Assembly (NCBI RefSeq): GCF_002504165.1
Contig: NZ_CP021405.1
Coordinates: 62,001 to 126,000 of the forward strand
Reading direction: 5' to 3'
Length of the DNA stretch: 64,000 bases
Source: Pacificitalea manganoxidans
GTDB taxonomy: Bacteria > Pseudomonadota > Alphaproteobacteria > Rhodobacterales > Rhodobacteraceae
In this document: in pieces, positions 1 to 8,003 of the stretch
Layout of the letters: every line of letters starts with the position of its first letter
How positions within the stretch are numbered: the stretch's first letter is position 1
Translations under genes and position numbers: made by a program
Notes under the pieces: generated by a model
Told to the model about the DNA's origin: nothing
Database searches by the model: none
Seen by the model: only the letters and a program-made list of their open reading frames with translations

Positions 1-693
1 GGCCAGAGCGCGCAGATCGCCTTCCTGAATTTGCGGCAGGGCTTCGCTGATATTGGCCAGCGCCGCATCGACCGCGCCGGACCGCAGCGACGTGATCATG
101 TCGCCACCACCGCCAAAGGGCACGACGCGCACTTCGGCATCGGCAGCGCCCGCCCAGCGGGAAATGCCGATATGCTCGGTGCCGCCAACCTGCGCCACAC
201 CCCATGTCAGGGCCTGATCCTGCGAGGCCGCGATCAGCGCGTCATAGTCCGCGATGTCGCTGTCGCCGCGGACCACGATCACCGAGGGGTCGTCCATGGC
301 GCGGGCGACGCCCTGCAACTGATCGATTTCGACGGGCGAGTTGCCGCGCGCGATGGTGTAGAGATGGGTCTGGGTCAGCGCAAAGATGGTGTGCCCGTCG
401 GGGCCACGGCTGACCAGGTATTCATGGGCAGACCGCGCACCGCCGCCCTGTTTGTAGACGACGCGGATGTCTTCATCGAGATTGTCGCGCGCCTCTTCCA
501 TCCACATGCGGATGGTGGTGTCGGTGCCGCCACCGGCGGACGAATGCGACACGACCTCCACCGTATCGCAGGGCCACTCGTCGGGCGTGCAATCCTGGGC
601 GAGGGCCGCGACCGGCGCCAGCGCCGTGACCGCAGCCACGGCGGTCAGCCTGCGGGCGTGGCGGCCAAGCGGTGCAAATGTGCTCATTTCCAT
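1..693 (-). CDS. TTT substrate-binding protein (Bug/TctC family), 3' end cut by window
   Basis: The frame runs off the left edge, so the C-terminus is missing; 231 residues are visible. After a signal peptide ending near ALAQ comes a tripartite tricarboxylate transporter receptor: VSHSSAGGGTDTTIRMW matches the ligand-loop segment of the family, followed by GARSAHEYLVSRGPDGHTIF and a late FGGGGDMITSLRSGAVDAAL segment. It would bind a carboxylate in the periplasm and deliver it to a TctAB permease, which must lie outside the window. The start ATG at 693 is preceded by GAGGAGG; an in-frame ATG two codons later is also possible. A second TTT system lies at 39562-42689. The family is clear; the substrate is unknown. 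Confidence 0.85.
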   Translation of the reverse strand, partial: MEMSTFAPLGRHARRLTAVAAVTALAPVAALAQDCTPDEWPCDTVEVVSHSSAGGGTDTTIRMWMEEARDNLDEDIRVVYKQGGGARSAHEYLVSRGPDGHTIFALTQTHLYTIARGNSPVEIDQLQGVARAMDDPSVIVVRGDSDIADYDALIAASQDQALTWGVAQVGGTEHIGISRWAGAADAEVRVVPFGGGGDMITSLRSGAVDAALANISEALPQIQEGDLRALA

Positions 694-713
694 CGTGAAA
701 TTTCCTCCTCCTC

Positions 714-1049
714 GTGAACACCGCGCAGGCGGGCGGGGGGGGCGGCAGGGCGCGTGACCCTGATCCATCCCCCAAAAACGCGCCCTGCGGCGGAAAGGGT
801 CTCTCCTCGTGACCCTAAGGAACGCTAAAATGCGAATTGGCAACTGTCAACAATATACAAAAACGATTTCACGATGGGGAAGCCGCAGCCTCGCCCCGGA
901 CGCGCGCACCGCCGGTCCGGCGCAGCCCCCATACAGGCAGGGTTGCGGAACCCCGCGCATCGCCCAGCGTAAACCTGCGCGCGGTCCCTTGCTCCTGAGG
1001 GGGTTGGCACGTTACCACGATCCAGCGAAACTGACGAAGGCACCGGCAC
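714..1049. other. Divergent intergenic region with possible promoter
   Basis: This 336-base gap separates the leftward TTT receptor gene from rightward psd. On the minus strand TTGACA (850-845) is followed after 17 bases by TAGCGT (827-822), a plausible sigma-70 promoter for the receptor gene. The -35 region overlaps a sequence at 836-851 that partly resembles the parS palindromes at 31212 and 32341, but its centre does not match. No gene is visible. Confidence 0.35.
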
Positions 1050-1742
1050 ATGCGCATGCGCGATACCTTTTTGAAACCGATGCATCCCGAGGGTCGGCGC
1101 TTCGTCGCGATCTTTGCCGCGATCACGGTGGCGCTGTTCCTGATCTCGGAGCTGCTGGGCTGGATCGGCGTCGGGCTGACGGTCTGGTGCTACTATTTCT
1201 TCCGCGATCCCAAGCGGGTCACCCCGCGCCGCGACGGGCTGATCGTCAGCCCCGCCGATGGCATCGTGTCCCTGATCGAGCCTGCCGTGCCGCCCGCCGA
1301 ACTGGGCCTGCCGGATCAGCCGCTGACCCGCGTCAGCGTCTTTATGTCGGTGTTCAACTGCCATGTGAACCGCAGCCCCGTCGCCGGGAAAATCACCGCA
1401 ATCGCCTATCGCGCCGGGAAATTCTTTAACGCCTCGCTCGATAAGGCCAGTTCCGACAACGAGCGCAATTCGCTCGCGATCGAGATGCCGGACGGGCGTC
1501 AGATCGCGGTGGTGCAGATCGCCGGGCTGGTCGCGCGCCGGATCGTGTGCTTCAACAAGGTGGGCGACAGCCTTGCCACCGGCGAACGCTTCGGCCTGAT
1601 CCGGTTCGGCTCCCGGCTGGATGTCTACCTGCCCGAAGGCGTCGCGCCGCTGGTGGCCATCGGTCAGACGATGGTGGCGGGCGAAACGGTGCTGGCGGAT
1701 CTGCGCTCGGACGAGCCGCGCCGCGACGGCCGGACGGATTGA
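1050..1742 (+). CDS. psd: Phosphatidylserine decarboxylase proenzyme (short type)
   Basis: Converts phosphatidylserine to phosphatidylethanolamine at the inner membrane. The 230-residue product has hydrophobic N-terminal segments (about residues 18-50), the conserved block [14 protein letters not shown] (98-111), and an RFGSR motif (185-189) where self-cleavage between Gly187 and Ser188 should make the pyruvoyl cofactor. Its length fits the short bacterial class. Two start codons lie close together (1050 and 1056). The stop overlaps the pssA start, so the two are translationally coupled. With pssA and pmtA it forms a complete PS-PE-PC pathway. The call is firm; the unusual point is its presence on a window that also carries repABC. 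Confidence 0.95.
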   Translation: MRMRDTFLKPMHPEGRRFVAIFAAITVALFLISELLGWIGVGLTVWCYYFFRDPKRVTPRRDGLIVSPADGIVSLIEPAVPPAELGLPDQPLTRVSVFMSVFNCHVNRSPVAGKITAIAYRAGKFFNASLDKASSDNERNSLAIEMPDGRQIAVVQIAGLVARRIVCFNKVGDSLATGERFGLIRFGSRLDVYLPEGVAPLVAIGQTMVAGETVLADLRSDEPRRDGRTD

Positions 1743-2554
1743 TGCGCCGCCGCTCCGCCGAATCCAGCCGTGATCTGCCGATCATCAAGCTGCTGCCGAA
1801 CCTGCTGACGCTGACGGCGGTCTGCGCCGGGCTGACCGCGATCCGCTTTGCGTTTCTGGGCGAATTCGAATGGGCGGTGCGGCTTGTATTGGCGGCGGGG
1901 GTTCTCGACGGGCTCGACGGGCGGCTGGCGCGACTGGTGCGCAGCGAATCGCTGGTCGGGGCGGAGCTCGATTCGCTTGCGGATTTCCTGAATTTCGGCG
2001 TGGCGCCGGTGCTGATCCTTTACACTTGGGCGCTTCAGGGTGCGGGCGGACTGGGCTGGATCGCCTGTCTGTGTTTCTCGCTGTGTTGCCTGATGCGGCT
2101 GGCGCGGTTCAACGTGGATGCCAAACACGGTGGCAAAGGCCCGATGCCTGCGGAAGGTTCCGCGTCGGCCGCCGATGCGGCCCCTGCGCCTGCCGCGACC
2201 TCCCGCCCCGGGGATTATTTCGTCGGCGTGCCCTCCCCCGCAGGGGCGATCCTGTTGCTGCTGCCGATGGTGGTGTCCTTTGCGCTGAAACAGCCGCCGA
2301 TCCTGCCGCCCGCCGCCTTGGCGATCTATCTCGTCGTGATCGGCCTGCTGATGATCAGCCGCATCCCGACCTATTCGTTCAAGAACATCACCGTGCGCCG
2401 GGACAAGGCCAGTTTCACCCTGCTGGGGGCGGTGCTGGTCGCCGCAGCGCTGTTAATTTATCTGTGGCCGACCTTGATCATCCTGACAGTCGTCTATGTG
2501 GCCAGCATAGCGGTGGCGTTAATCTCGCGTCGCAGGACCGTTCGCAAAGGGTGA
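1742..2554 (+). CDS. pssA: CDP-diacylglycerol-serine O-phosphatidyltransferase
   Basis: Makes phosphatidylserine from CDP-diacylglycerol and serine, supplying Psd. The 270-residue membrane protein carries the CDP-alcohol phosphatidyltransferase signature: DGLDGRLAR, then after eight residues G-x3-D-x3-D (GAELDSLAD), followed by several membrane helices. The ATG at 1742 overlaps the psd stop by one base, which decides the start over the longer open frame upstream. A short Ala/Pro-rich insertion (ASAADAAPAPAAT) sits in a loop. The order psd-pssA is typical of alphaproteobacteria. Confidence 0.95.
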   Translation: MRRRSAESSRDLPIIKLLPNLLTLTAVCAGLTAIRFAFLGEFEWAVRLVLAAGVLDGLDGRLARLVRSESLVGAELDSLADFLNFGVAPVLILYTWALQGAGGLGWIACLCFSLCCLMRLARFNVDAKHGGKGPMPAEGSASAADAAPAPAATSRPGDYFVGVPSPAGAILLLLPMVVSFALKQPPILPPAALAIYLVVIGLLMISRIPTYSFKNITVRRDKASFTLLGAVLVAAALLIYLWPTLIILTVVYVASIAVALISRRRTVRKG

Positions 2555-2558
2555 CCTA

Positions 2559-3179
2559 TTGGACATTAATGCCGTCAAGACTTCCTACGCCCGGTGGGCA
2601 CCGATCTACGACCGCACATTCGGCGCGGTCACGCGCAAAGGACGCCGGGCGGCTGTGGGGTATATCAATGGCCTCGCCCCCGCCTCGGACGTGCTGGAGG
2701 TGGGCGTCGGCACCGGGCTGGCCCTGCCGCATTACGCCGAGGGGCTGCGGATCACCGGCGTCGATTTTTCGGACGAAATGCTGGCCAAGGCCAAGGCCCG
2801 CGTCGCCGAGCAATGCCTGAAACCCGTCGTCGCGCTGCGCCAGATGGACGCCCGCGCGCTCGATTTCCCCGATGCCAGCTTTGACGCCGTGGCGGCGATG
2901 CACATGATTTCCGTGGTGCCAGAGCCGGAACAGGTGATGGCGGAAATGGTTCGCGTGCTGCGTCCGGGGGGCAAGCTGGTGGTGACCAATCACTTCGCCC
3001 GCAGCGAAGGCATCCTTGCCCGGATCGAGCGTTGGTCAGCGCCTTTTGCCGATCTGCTCGGCTGGCATTCCGATTTCCCGGCGGGCGTGGTCACCGACCA
3101 TCCGCGTCTGCGGCTGGTGACCCGCGACACGCTGCCCCCGCTGGGGATGATGACCTTTCTGGTGCTGGAGAAGCTTTGA
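2559..3179 (+). CDS. pmtA: Phosphatidylethanolamine N-methyltransferase (Rhodobacter-type PmtA)
   Basis: SAM-dependent methyltransferase of 206 residues that should methylate PE three times to phosphatidylcholine. It shows the class I motif VLEVGVGTGLALP, then VDFSDEMLAKA, the post-motif AMHMISVVPEPE and LRPGGKLVVTNHF. The start SYARWAPIYDRTFGAVTRKG resembles the small Rhodobacter PmtA rather than the rhizobial or Opi3 types. Translation probably begins at TTG 2559 just after AAAGG at the pssA end. It completes a three-gene PS-PE-PC operon. Specificity is inferred from family resemblance and operon position. Confidence 0.85.
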   Translation: MDINAVKTSYARWAPIYDRTFGAVTRKGRRAAVGYINGLAPASDVLEVGVGTGLALPHYAEGLRITGVDFSDEMLAKAKARVAEQCLKPVVALRQMDARALDFPDASFDAVAAMHMISVVPEPEQVMAEMVRVLRPGGKLVVTNHFARSEGILARIERWSAPFADLLGWHSDFPAGVVTDHPRLRLVTRDTLPPLGMMTFLVLEKL

Positions 3180-3190
3180 CCCGCGCGCCC

Positions 3191-3219
3191 CCCCGCGCCG
3201 GCCATGTGCCGGGGCGGGG
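3191..3219. terminator. Hairpin between convergent genes
   Basis: Arms 3191-3202 and 3208-3219 pair over 12 bases with one mismatch around a five-base loop. There is no clear T-run. It lies between the end of pmtA and the end of the leftward gene at 3262-3678 and could stop transcription from both sides. Confidence 0.4.
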
Positions 3220-3261
3220 CGTGATGGGTCAGGCGCGCGCCCCGGATCATCCGTATCGGGA

Positions 3262-3678
3262 TCAGCCGTCGCCGGGCATCCCGCTGAGCAGCCCGCCCAG
3301 AACGATCACCACGACAATCCCGACGATCATCCAGATCACCGGCTTTGGCAGGCTTTTCATCAGCTTGCCATGCTCCGGTCCCTGGAGTTCCTGCGGGGTC
3401 GGCTTGCCCGGCTCAGGCTTATCGCGGCGGGTTTCATGCTGCGCGGCGGTGCGGACCTGCGCGCTAGAGGGCGCCGCACCGGCGGCCTCGTCATCGGTGC
3501 CGAGCGGCGCGGCGGATGGATCGGTGAACGCCACCTTATCGCCCGTGCCGCCGCGATCAATTTCGTCGCGCAAACGCGCGGCATCGGCGGCGCCTTGGCC
3601 ATTCGCGGATGTGTTGGGGGTGGCTGTGTCGGGGGTGGTGTCAGCCGGTGTCTTATCGGCGGGGCGCGTGTCGGTCAT
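3262..3678 (-). CDS. Hypothetical acidic protein with C-terminal membrane anchor
   Basis: A 138-residue product of unknown function. Residues 1-90 are Pro/Ala/Thr/Asp-rich and probably disordered (PADKTPADTTPDTATPN). The stretch KSLPKPVIWMIVGIVVVIVLGGLLSG near the end forms one hydrophobic helix, so it is probably a tail-anchored membrane protein. The start at 3678 is chosen because GGAG lies just upstream; an ATG 15 codons earlier is open but less likely. It is transcribed toward pmtA and away from the TRAP genes. No family was recognised. Confidence 0.6.
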   Translation of the reverse strand: MTDTRPADKTPADTTPDTATPNTSANGQGAADAARLRDEIDRGGTGDKVAFTDPSAAPLGTDDEAAGAAPSSAQVRTAAQHETRRDKPEPGKPTPQELQGPEHGKLMKSLPKPVIWMIVGIVVVIVLGGLLSGMPGDG

Positions 3679-3924
3679 GGGCTCTCCGATGCCGGATAAA
3701 GGGACGGGGTGCAGGGGAAACAATCGAGCGGCGGCTATGTTCCCGGCACCCGCATCAGCACCCGCGCACCCCTGTTCCCGCGTCCGTTTCCGCCTGTGGC
3801 TTGCCTCCCCCGCGCCGGGGCGCTAGACGGACACCGCGCCAGCTTCTGCCAGCCAATCCCGCAAACGTCGTCCGTCCTGCCGCGCTGTCGCGCCCGGCGG
3901 CGACCCTATGCATCGGTTTGGCAG

Positions 3925-4488
3925 ATGGCCGCATCCCGGCATTCCTTCCTGATCCGCGCGGATCGGCGGCTCGCGCAGGCCGAAACGCTCGCCGCGACCC
4001 TGCTGACCGGGGCCGCGCTGCTGGCGATTTCGGCGGGCACGCTGGGGCGCAACCTTGGGCAGCCGGTGCTTTGGGCGGATGAATTCGCGGTGCTGGCGAT
4101 GGCTGCGGCGGCCTTTGTCGGGGCGTCGGCGCTGATCGCAACGGGCGGTCATATCAGCGTCGATCTGCTGGACAGCGCCCTGCCCCACGGGCGCCTGCGC
4201 CGCGCCACCGCCCTGCTGCGCGAGGCGGCGGGCTGCGCGGTGATCGGCGTGCTTGCGCTGCTGGTGGCGCGCTGGTTCGATCCCGTGGGATTGGTGCGCG
4301 CAGGCTCCGGCGCGGCGCTGGCGCAGGATACGCTCAACTTCATCTACCAAAGCCCGACCATGACGCTGGGTATGGGCAAGCATTGGTTCTGGCTGGCGTT
4401 GCCGGTTTTTGCCACCGGGGCGCTGCTTCATGCCGCGCTGCGGCTCTGGCTGGCCCTGCGTGGCGGGCTGACGGGGGCGCGATGCTGA
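3925..4488 (+). CDS. dctQ: TRAP transporter small membrane subunit (DctQ)
   Basis: A 187-residue four-helix protein typical of the DctQ subunit of TRAP transporters, which hold a periplasmic receptor and a large permease together for sodium-driven solute uptake. The pattern WADEFAVLAMAAAAFVGASA followed by GGHISVDLLD is characteristic of DctQ. The ATG at 3925 fits the family length; the open frame extends further upstream without family-like sequence. The stop overlaps the dctM start. The operon continues through dctM and dctP to an esterase. Confidence 0.9.
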   Translation: MAASRHSFLIRADRRLAQAETLAATLLTGAALLAISAGTLGRNLGQPVLWADEFAVLAMAAAAFVGASALIATGGHISVDLLDSALPHGRLRRATALLREAAGCAVIGVLALLVARWFDPVGLVRAGSGAALAQDTLNFIYQSPTMTLGMGKHWFWLALPVFATGALLHAALRLWLALRGGLTGARC

Positions 4489-5780
4489 GCCTTGGCTGTT
4501 TTCTGCTGCTGCTGCTGATCGGGGTGCCCGTGGCGCTGGCGGTGATGGCGGCGGCGATGTTGCAGATCGCGTTGGCGGGCAATGCCGCGCTGCTCTTTAG
4601 TGTGCCGCAACAGGCCTTTGGCGGTATCGAAAGCTACGGGCTGCTGGCGCTGCCGGTGTTCATCCTGCTGGGCGAGTTGATGGGCGAAAGCGGCGCGGGA
4701 CGGCGGCTAATGGCCTTGGCGGCGCGGCTTGTCGGGCCGGTGCCGGGGGGGCTCGCGCATGTGACGCTGCTGGGCAATGCGATGCTGGCGGCGATCCTCG
4801 GCTCGACCGTGGCGCAGATCGTGCTGACCTCCCGCCTTGCCGTGCCGGAGATGGAGCGCGCAGGTTATCCTCGCGATCTTGCGGCGGCGGTCACGGCGGC
4901 AGGCGGTCTGCTGGCGCCGGTGCTGCCCCCGTCGATGCTGTTCATCGTCTATGGGGTCATCGCGCAGGTGCCCATCGGGCGGCTTTTCATCGCGGGGATC
5001 GTGCCGGGCGCTGCCATGCTGCTGGGCTTCGTCGGGGTGACGGTGTGGCTGGCGCGGCGCGGCGACATGCCGCCGCCACCCCCCGCCCCGGACCGTCTCG
5101 CCACGGGCCGGCCCGCCCCCGCCGCCGCCCGCGTGATGGTCGAGGCCTTGCCCGCCGCGCTGGTGCCGCTGGCGATGGTGCTGGCGATCCTCGGCGGGCT
5201 GGCCACGGCGGTCGAAGCCGGGGTGATCGGCGCGCTCGCCGTGCTGCTGATCGGGCTGTTCGTCTATCGCGAGTTGCGCCTGCGCGATCTGGGCCCCGCG
5301 CTATGCCGCACCGCGCAATCCAGCGCGATGATCCTGTTTCTGATCGCCGCAGCCGGGCTCTATGGCTGGGTCGCGGCGTGGCAGAACCTGCCCGCGCAGG
5401 TGGCGGCGGTCCTGACCGGGCTGACCGACGATCCGGTCGTGTTCCTGCTGATGGTCAATGTGATGCTGCTGGCGCTTGGCATGGTGTTGGATCCGATGCC
5501 CGCGCTGGTGCTGGTGGTGCCGGTGTTCCTGCCTGTCGCCACCGACAGCTATGGCATCGACCCGATGCAGTTCGGCCTTATCACCTGCATCAACCTGACC
5601 CTCGGCCTGCTGACGCCGCCGGTGGGGTCGGGCCTGTTCACCGCCGCGCGCCTCAATGCCGTGAGCCCCGTCGCGCTGACCCGTCGGCTGCTGCCCTATC
5701 TGGGCGCGGCGGGGGCGGTGCTGTTGCTGCTGACTTTCGTGCCTGCCGCCTCCACCGGGCTGGTGGGCCTGCTCGATTGA
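4482..5780 (+). CDS. dctM: TRAP transporter large permease (DctM)
   Basis: A 432-residue hydrophobic protein with about twelve helices. Conserved DctM features include ALPVFILLGELMGESGAGRR near residue 60, LGSTVAQIVLTSRLAVPEM, GLLAPVLPPSMLFIVYGVIA and late NLTLGLLTPPVGSGLF. It forms the transport path of the TRAP system. It overlaps dctQ by seven bases and is followed 23 bases later by dctP. A Pro/Ala-rich cytoplasmic loop (PPPPPAPDRLATGRPAPAAA) sits mid-protein. Family firm, substrate unknown. Confidence 0.93.
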   Translation: MLSLGCFLLLLLIGVPVALAVMAAAMLQIALAGNAALLFSVPQQAFGGIESYGLLALPVFILLGELMGESGAGRRLMALAARLVGPVPGGLAHVTLLGNAMLAAILGSTVAQIVLTSRLAVPEMERAGYPRDLAAAVTAAGGLLAPVLPPSMLFIVYGVIAQVPIGRLFIAGIVPGAAMLLGFVGVTVWLARRGDMPPPPPAPDRLATGRPAPAAARVMVEALPAALVPLAMVLAILGGLATAVEAGVIGALAVLLIGLFVYRELRLRDLGPALCRTAQSSAMILFLIAAAGLYGWVAAWQNLPAQVAAVLTGLTDDPVVFLLMVNVMLLALGMVLDPMPALVLVVPVFLPVATDSYGIDPMQFGLITCINLTLGLLTPPVGSGLFTAARLNAVSPVALTRRLLPYLGAAGAVLLLLTFVPAASTGLVGLLD

Positions 5781-5803
5781 CCCTGACGTTCGGAGACCTG
5801 ACC

Positions 5804-6841
5804 ATGACTGCCCTGCCCTTTCGCCTGACCCTGTCCACGACCCTTGCGCTTGGCCTGCTGGCGTTGCCAGCCGCCGCGGCGGAGCTGCGCGTCGGTCTCA
5901 TCACCCCGCCGTCACATCAATGGACCCAGACCGCGCAGGACATCGCCGCCGATCTAGCGGAGCGCAGCGCGGGCGAGATCACGCTCGTCGTGCTGCCCTC
6001 CGGCCAATTGGGCAGCGAGGCGCAGATGTTGCAGCAACTGCAATCCGGCAGCCTCGATTTCGGGATGTTCACGCTGGGCGAATTTGCCAATCGCAACGCG
6101 GATTACGGGGTGTTTCTGGCGCCCTTCATCGCCACGGACACCGCCGCTGCCCGCGCACTGCTGCGGGGCGATGTGGCGCAGGAGCTTCTGGGTGGGTTCC
6201 GGCAGTTTGGCCTGCACGGGCTGGCCTTTGGCATGGCGGGCCTGCGCGAGATCGTGACAGCCACCCCGACCGAAACCGCCGCCGATCTGAAGGGGCAGAA
6301 GATCCGCACCGTGCCGCTGGCACCGGAGCTGGATTTCTGGACCCTGCTGGGCGCGACCCCCACCCCGATGCCGCTGCCCGAGCTCTACAATGCCTTTGCC
6401 AACGGGCAGGTCGATGGCATGCAGATCGACTATGAGGGCACATGGAATGCGGGCTACTGGGAACATGCGGGCGAGGTCATCGCCTCGGACCACATGATGT
6501 TCCCGATGGCGGCGGTCGCCTCCGCGCGCGGTTGGGCCCAGTTGGGGCCAGAGGCGCAGGCACTGGTCGCGGAGGTTTTCGCCACCCGCATCGACGCGAT
6601 GGTCGAAGGCTATGGCGAGATCGACAGCCGCTACCGCGCCGAAATCGAAGCCGCCGGGGTGCCGGTCCGCGAGGTGGGCCGCGACTGGTTCGAGCCCGCC
6701 GTCAGCGCATGGTATGACACGTGGCGCGCGAAGACCCCGCTGCTGGCGCGGCTGGAGGCCGAAGCCGCTACGATTGACGACACCGACACGGGCACCGACA
6801 CAGGCACCGATACGGGCGCAGATACGGGCGCCAAGCAATGA
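5804..6841 (+). CDS. dctP: TRAP transporter solute receptor (DctP) with repeat tail
   Basis: A 345-residue periplasmic receptor with a signal peptide ending LALPAAAA. DctP features include LPSGQLGSEAQMLQQLQSGS (about 65-84), a KIRTVPLAPELDFW segment with the conserved carboxylate-binding arginine, and PMPLPELYNAFANGQVDG. The protein ends in an acidic TDTG repeat (residues 327-342) absent from ordinary DctP proteins. The stop overlaps the start of the esterase gene (ATGA), so the two are coupled, which suggests a substrate related to the esterase product. Family firm, ligand unknown. Confidence 0.92.
   Translation: MTALPFRLTLSTTLALGLLALPAAAAELRVGLITPPSHQWTQTAQDIAADLAERSAGEITLVVLPSGQLGSEAQMLQQLQSGSLDFGMFTLGEFANRNADYGVFLAPFIATDTAAARALLRGDVAQELLGGFRQFGLHGLAFGMAGLREIVTATPTETAADLKGQKIRTVPLAPELDFWTLLGATPTPMPLPELYNAFANGQVDGMQIDYEGTWNAGYWEHAGEVIASDHMMFPMAAVASARGWAQLGPEAQALVAEVFATRIDAMVEGYGEIDSRYRAEIEAAGVPVREVGRDWFEPAVSAWYDTWRAKTPLLARLEAEAATIDDTDTGTDTGTDTGADTGAKQ
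6782..6829 (+). repeat. 12-bp tandem repeat x4 in dctP
   Basis: Four consecutive 12-base units (ACCGACACGGGC and close variants) encode repeated TDTG in the acidic tail of the receptor. The copy number could vary by slippage without breaking the frame. Confidence 0.9.
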
Positions 6842-7764
6842 GCCCGTTCACCCGCAGGCAGATCCTGATCGCGCTCGGCGCCGCCGGGATCGGCGCAGGC
6901 ACCGCCCTGCGCGCAAGCGCCCAGCCGGTGCAGGAGGTGACTGGCCCCGTGACGCTCGACACCGGTTCCGACAGCTATCACGCCCGGCAGATCCGGCTGC
7001 CCGCCAACGGCGGCGCCGATCACCTGATCCGGGTCGCTTGGCCGCGCGGCGCGGTGCCCGAAGGTGGGTTTGCGGTGCTCTGCGCGCTTGACGGTCATGC
7101 GGTCGCGGCGGATCTAGACGCCGCCACGCTGGCGCGTCTGGCCGATGGCCCGCGCCCGGCGTTGATCCTTGCGGGGCACGATGTCGAAACCCGCTTTGCC
7201 GCGCAGGACCGCACCCGCGATTATACCCCGCCCGATGCAAACGGCGCGCCGGTGGCCGATCCGCGCGGGCGTCCGGGGGGCGGTGCGGCGGGCTATCTGA
7301 CGCTGCTGCGGGAGCAGGTTCTGCCCCGTGCGCTGGCGCTTGGGCCGCTTAATCCGGCGGCGATGACGCTTTGGGGGCATTCCTATGGCGGGCTTTTTGC
7401 ACTGCACGCCGCGTTTGCCGGTAGCAGCCCGTTCGCGCGCCACATCGCGGCAAGCCCGTCGCTATGGTGGGATGACGCGCGGTTTTTCAACCGGCTGATG
7501 GCGCAGCTTGCGGCCGGTAACGCCCCCGCCGTGCCGCTTGATCTGCATCTGGGCGAGGCCGAGCGCGCCCGCGCCAGCCGCCCTACCGATCCCCGCGCCC
7601 AGCGTTTGGTGCAGATGCGCGACGCGCTGCCTCAGGACGCCCTCGACGATCTCGATCGCGCCCTGCGCGCGGCGGGGGTGCCGGGGCATCTGCGGATTTT
7701 CCCCGGCCTGAGCCATGGCGAGACGTTCACCCGCTCGCTCATGGTCGCGGCGGGGCTGGCGTAA
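6838..7764 (+). CDS. Tat-exported alpha/beta hydrolase, IroE/Fes-like siderophore esterase
   Basis: A 308-residue esterase. The N-terminus TRRQILIALGAAGIGAGTAL has twin arginines and a hydrophobic core, pointing to Tat export. The catalytic serine is in WGHSYGGLFALHA (about residue 180) and the histidine in FPGLSHGETF near the end; QDRTRDYTPPDANG matches the loop of IroE-like hydrolases. IroE in enterobacteria cuts catecholate trilactones in the periplasm. The start overlaps the dctP stop and catecholate assembly genes follow, so it probably cleaves ferric or apo trilactone siderophore. A generic esterase role cannot be excluded. Confidence 0.78.
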   Translation: MSPFTRRQILIALGAAGIGAGTALRASAQPVQEVTGPVTLDTGSDSYHARQIRLPANGGADHLIRVAWPRGAVPEGGFAVLCALDGHAVAADLDAATLARLADGPRPALILAGHDVETRFAAQDRTRDYTPPDANGAPVADPRGRPGGGAAGYLTLLREQVLPRALALGPLNPAAMTLWGHSYGGLFALHAAFAGSSPFARHIAASPSLWWDDARFFNRLMAQLAAGNAPAVPLDLHLGEAERARASRPTDPRAQRLVQMRDALPQDALDDLDRALRAAGVPGHLRIFPGLSHGETFTRSLMVAAGLA

Positions 7765-7846
7765 GCCATGCGTGCGCCGCGCGGGTGTGTCTGTGCGCCG
7801 CCCGCCACGGCGCACGGGCCCGGCGCAGGCGCGTCCCGCTCTTTGG

Positions 7847-7863
7847 TTGACTGTTTTACTCAG
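7847..7863 (+). promoter_or_regulatory. Weak iron-box-like site before siderophore genes
   Basis: TTGACTGTTTTACTCAG matches the consensus CYGAYYAWWWTRRTCRG derived from other iron loci here with three mismatches. It also sits in an inverted repeat GACTG-N7-CAGTC (7849-7865). It precedes the gene at 8004 and could control the siderophore operon. Confidence 0.4.
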
Positions 7864-8003
7864 TCATCCTAATCACAGCGCGACTCCCGCCTTCCGTGAC
7901 GTTGCGTTGCGCGCCGGGCGGGGCCGCCAGCCACAGCCTTGCTGAAGCCAACCCTCCCAATAGACCCGCCGGGTCCGGCCCGGCTTCAGACAAGGTGGAA
8001 CAT

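Noticed and set aside
31-717. Long plus-strand open frame over the left edge
   Set aside because: The minus strand encodes a full-quality TTT receptor with signal peptide and ribosome site; the plus frame is a G+C-driven shadow without family features.
836-851. ATTGGCAACTGTCAAC as a third parS site
   Set aside because: Three mismatches to the two perfect sites, including the central GC, and no palindrome. More likely part of a promoter.
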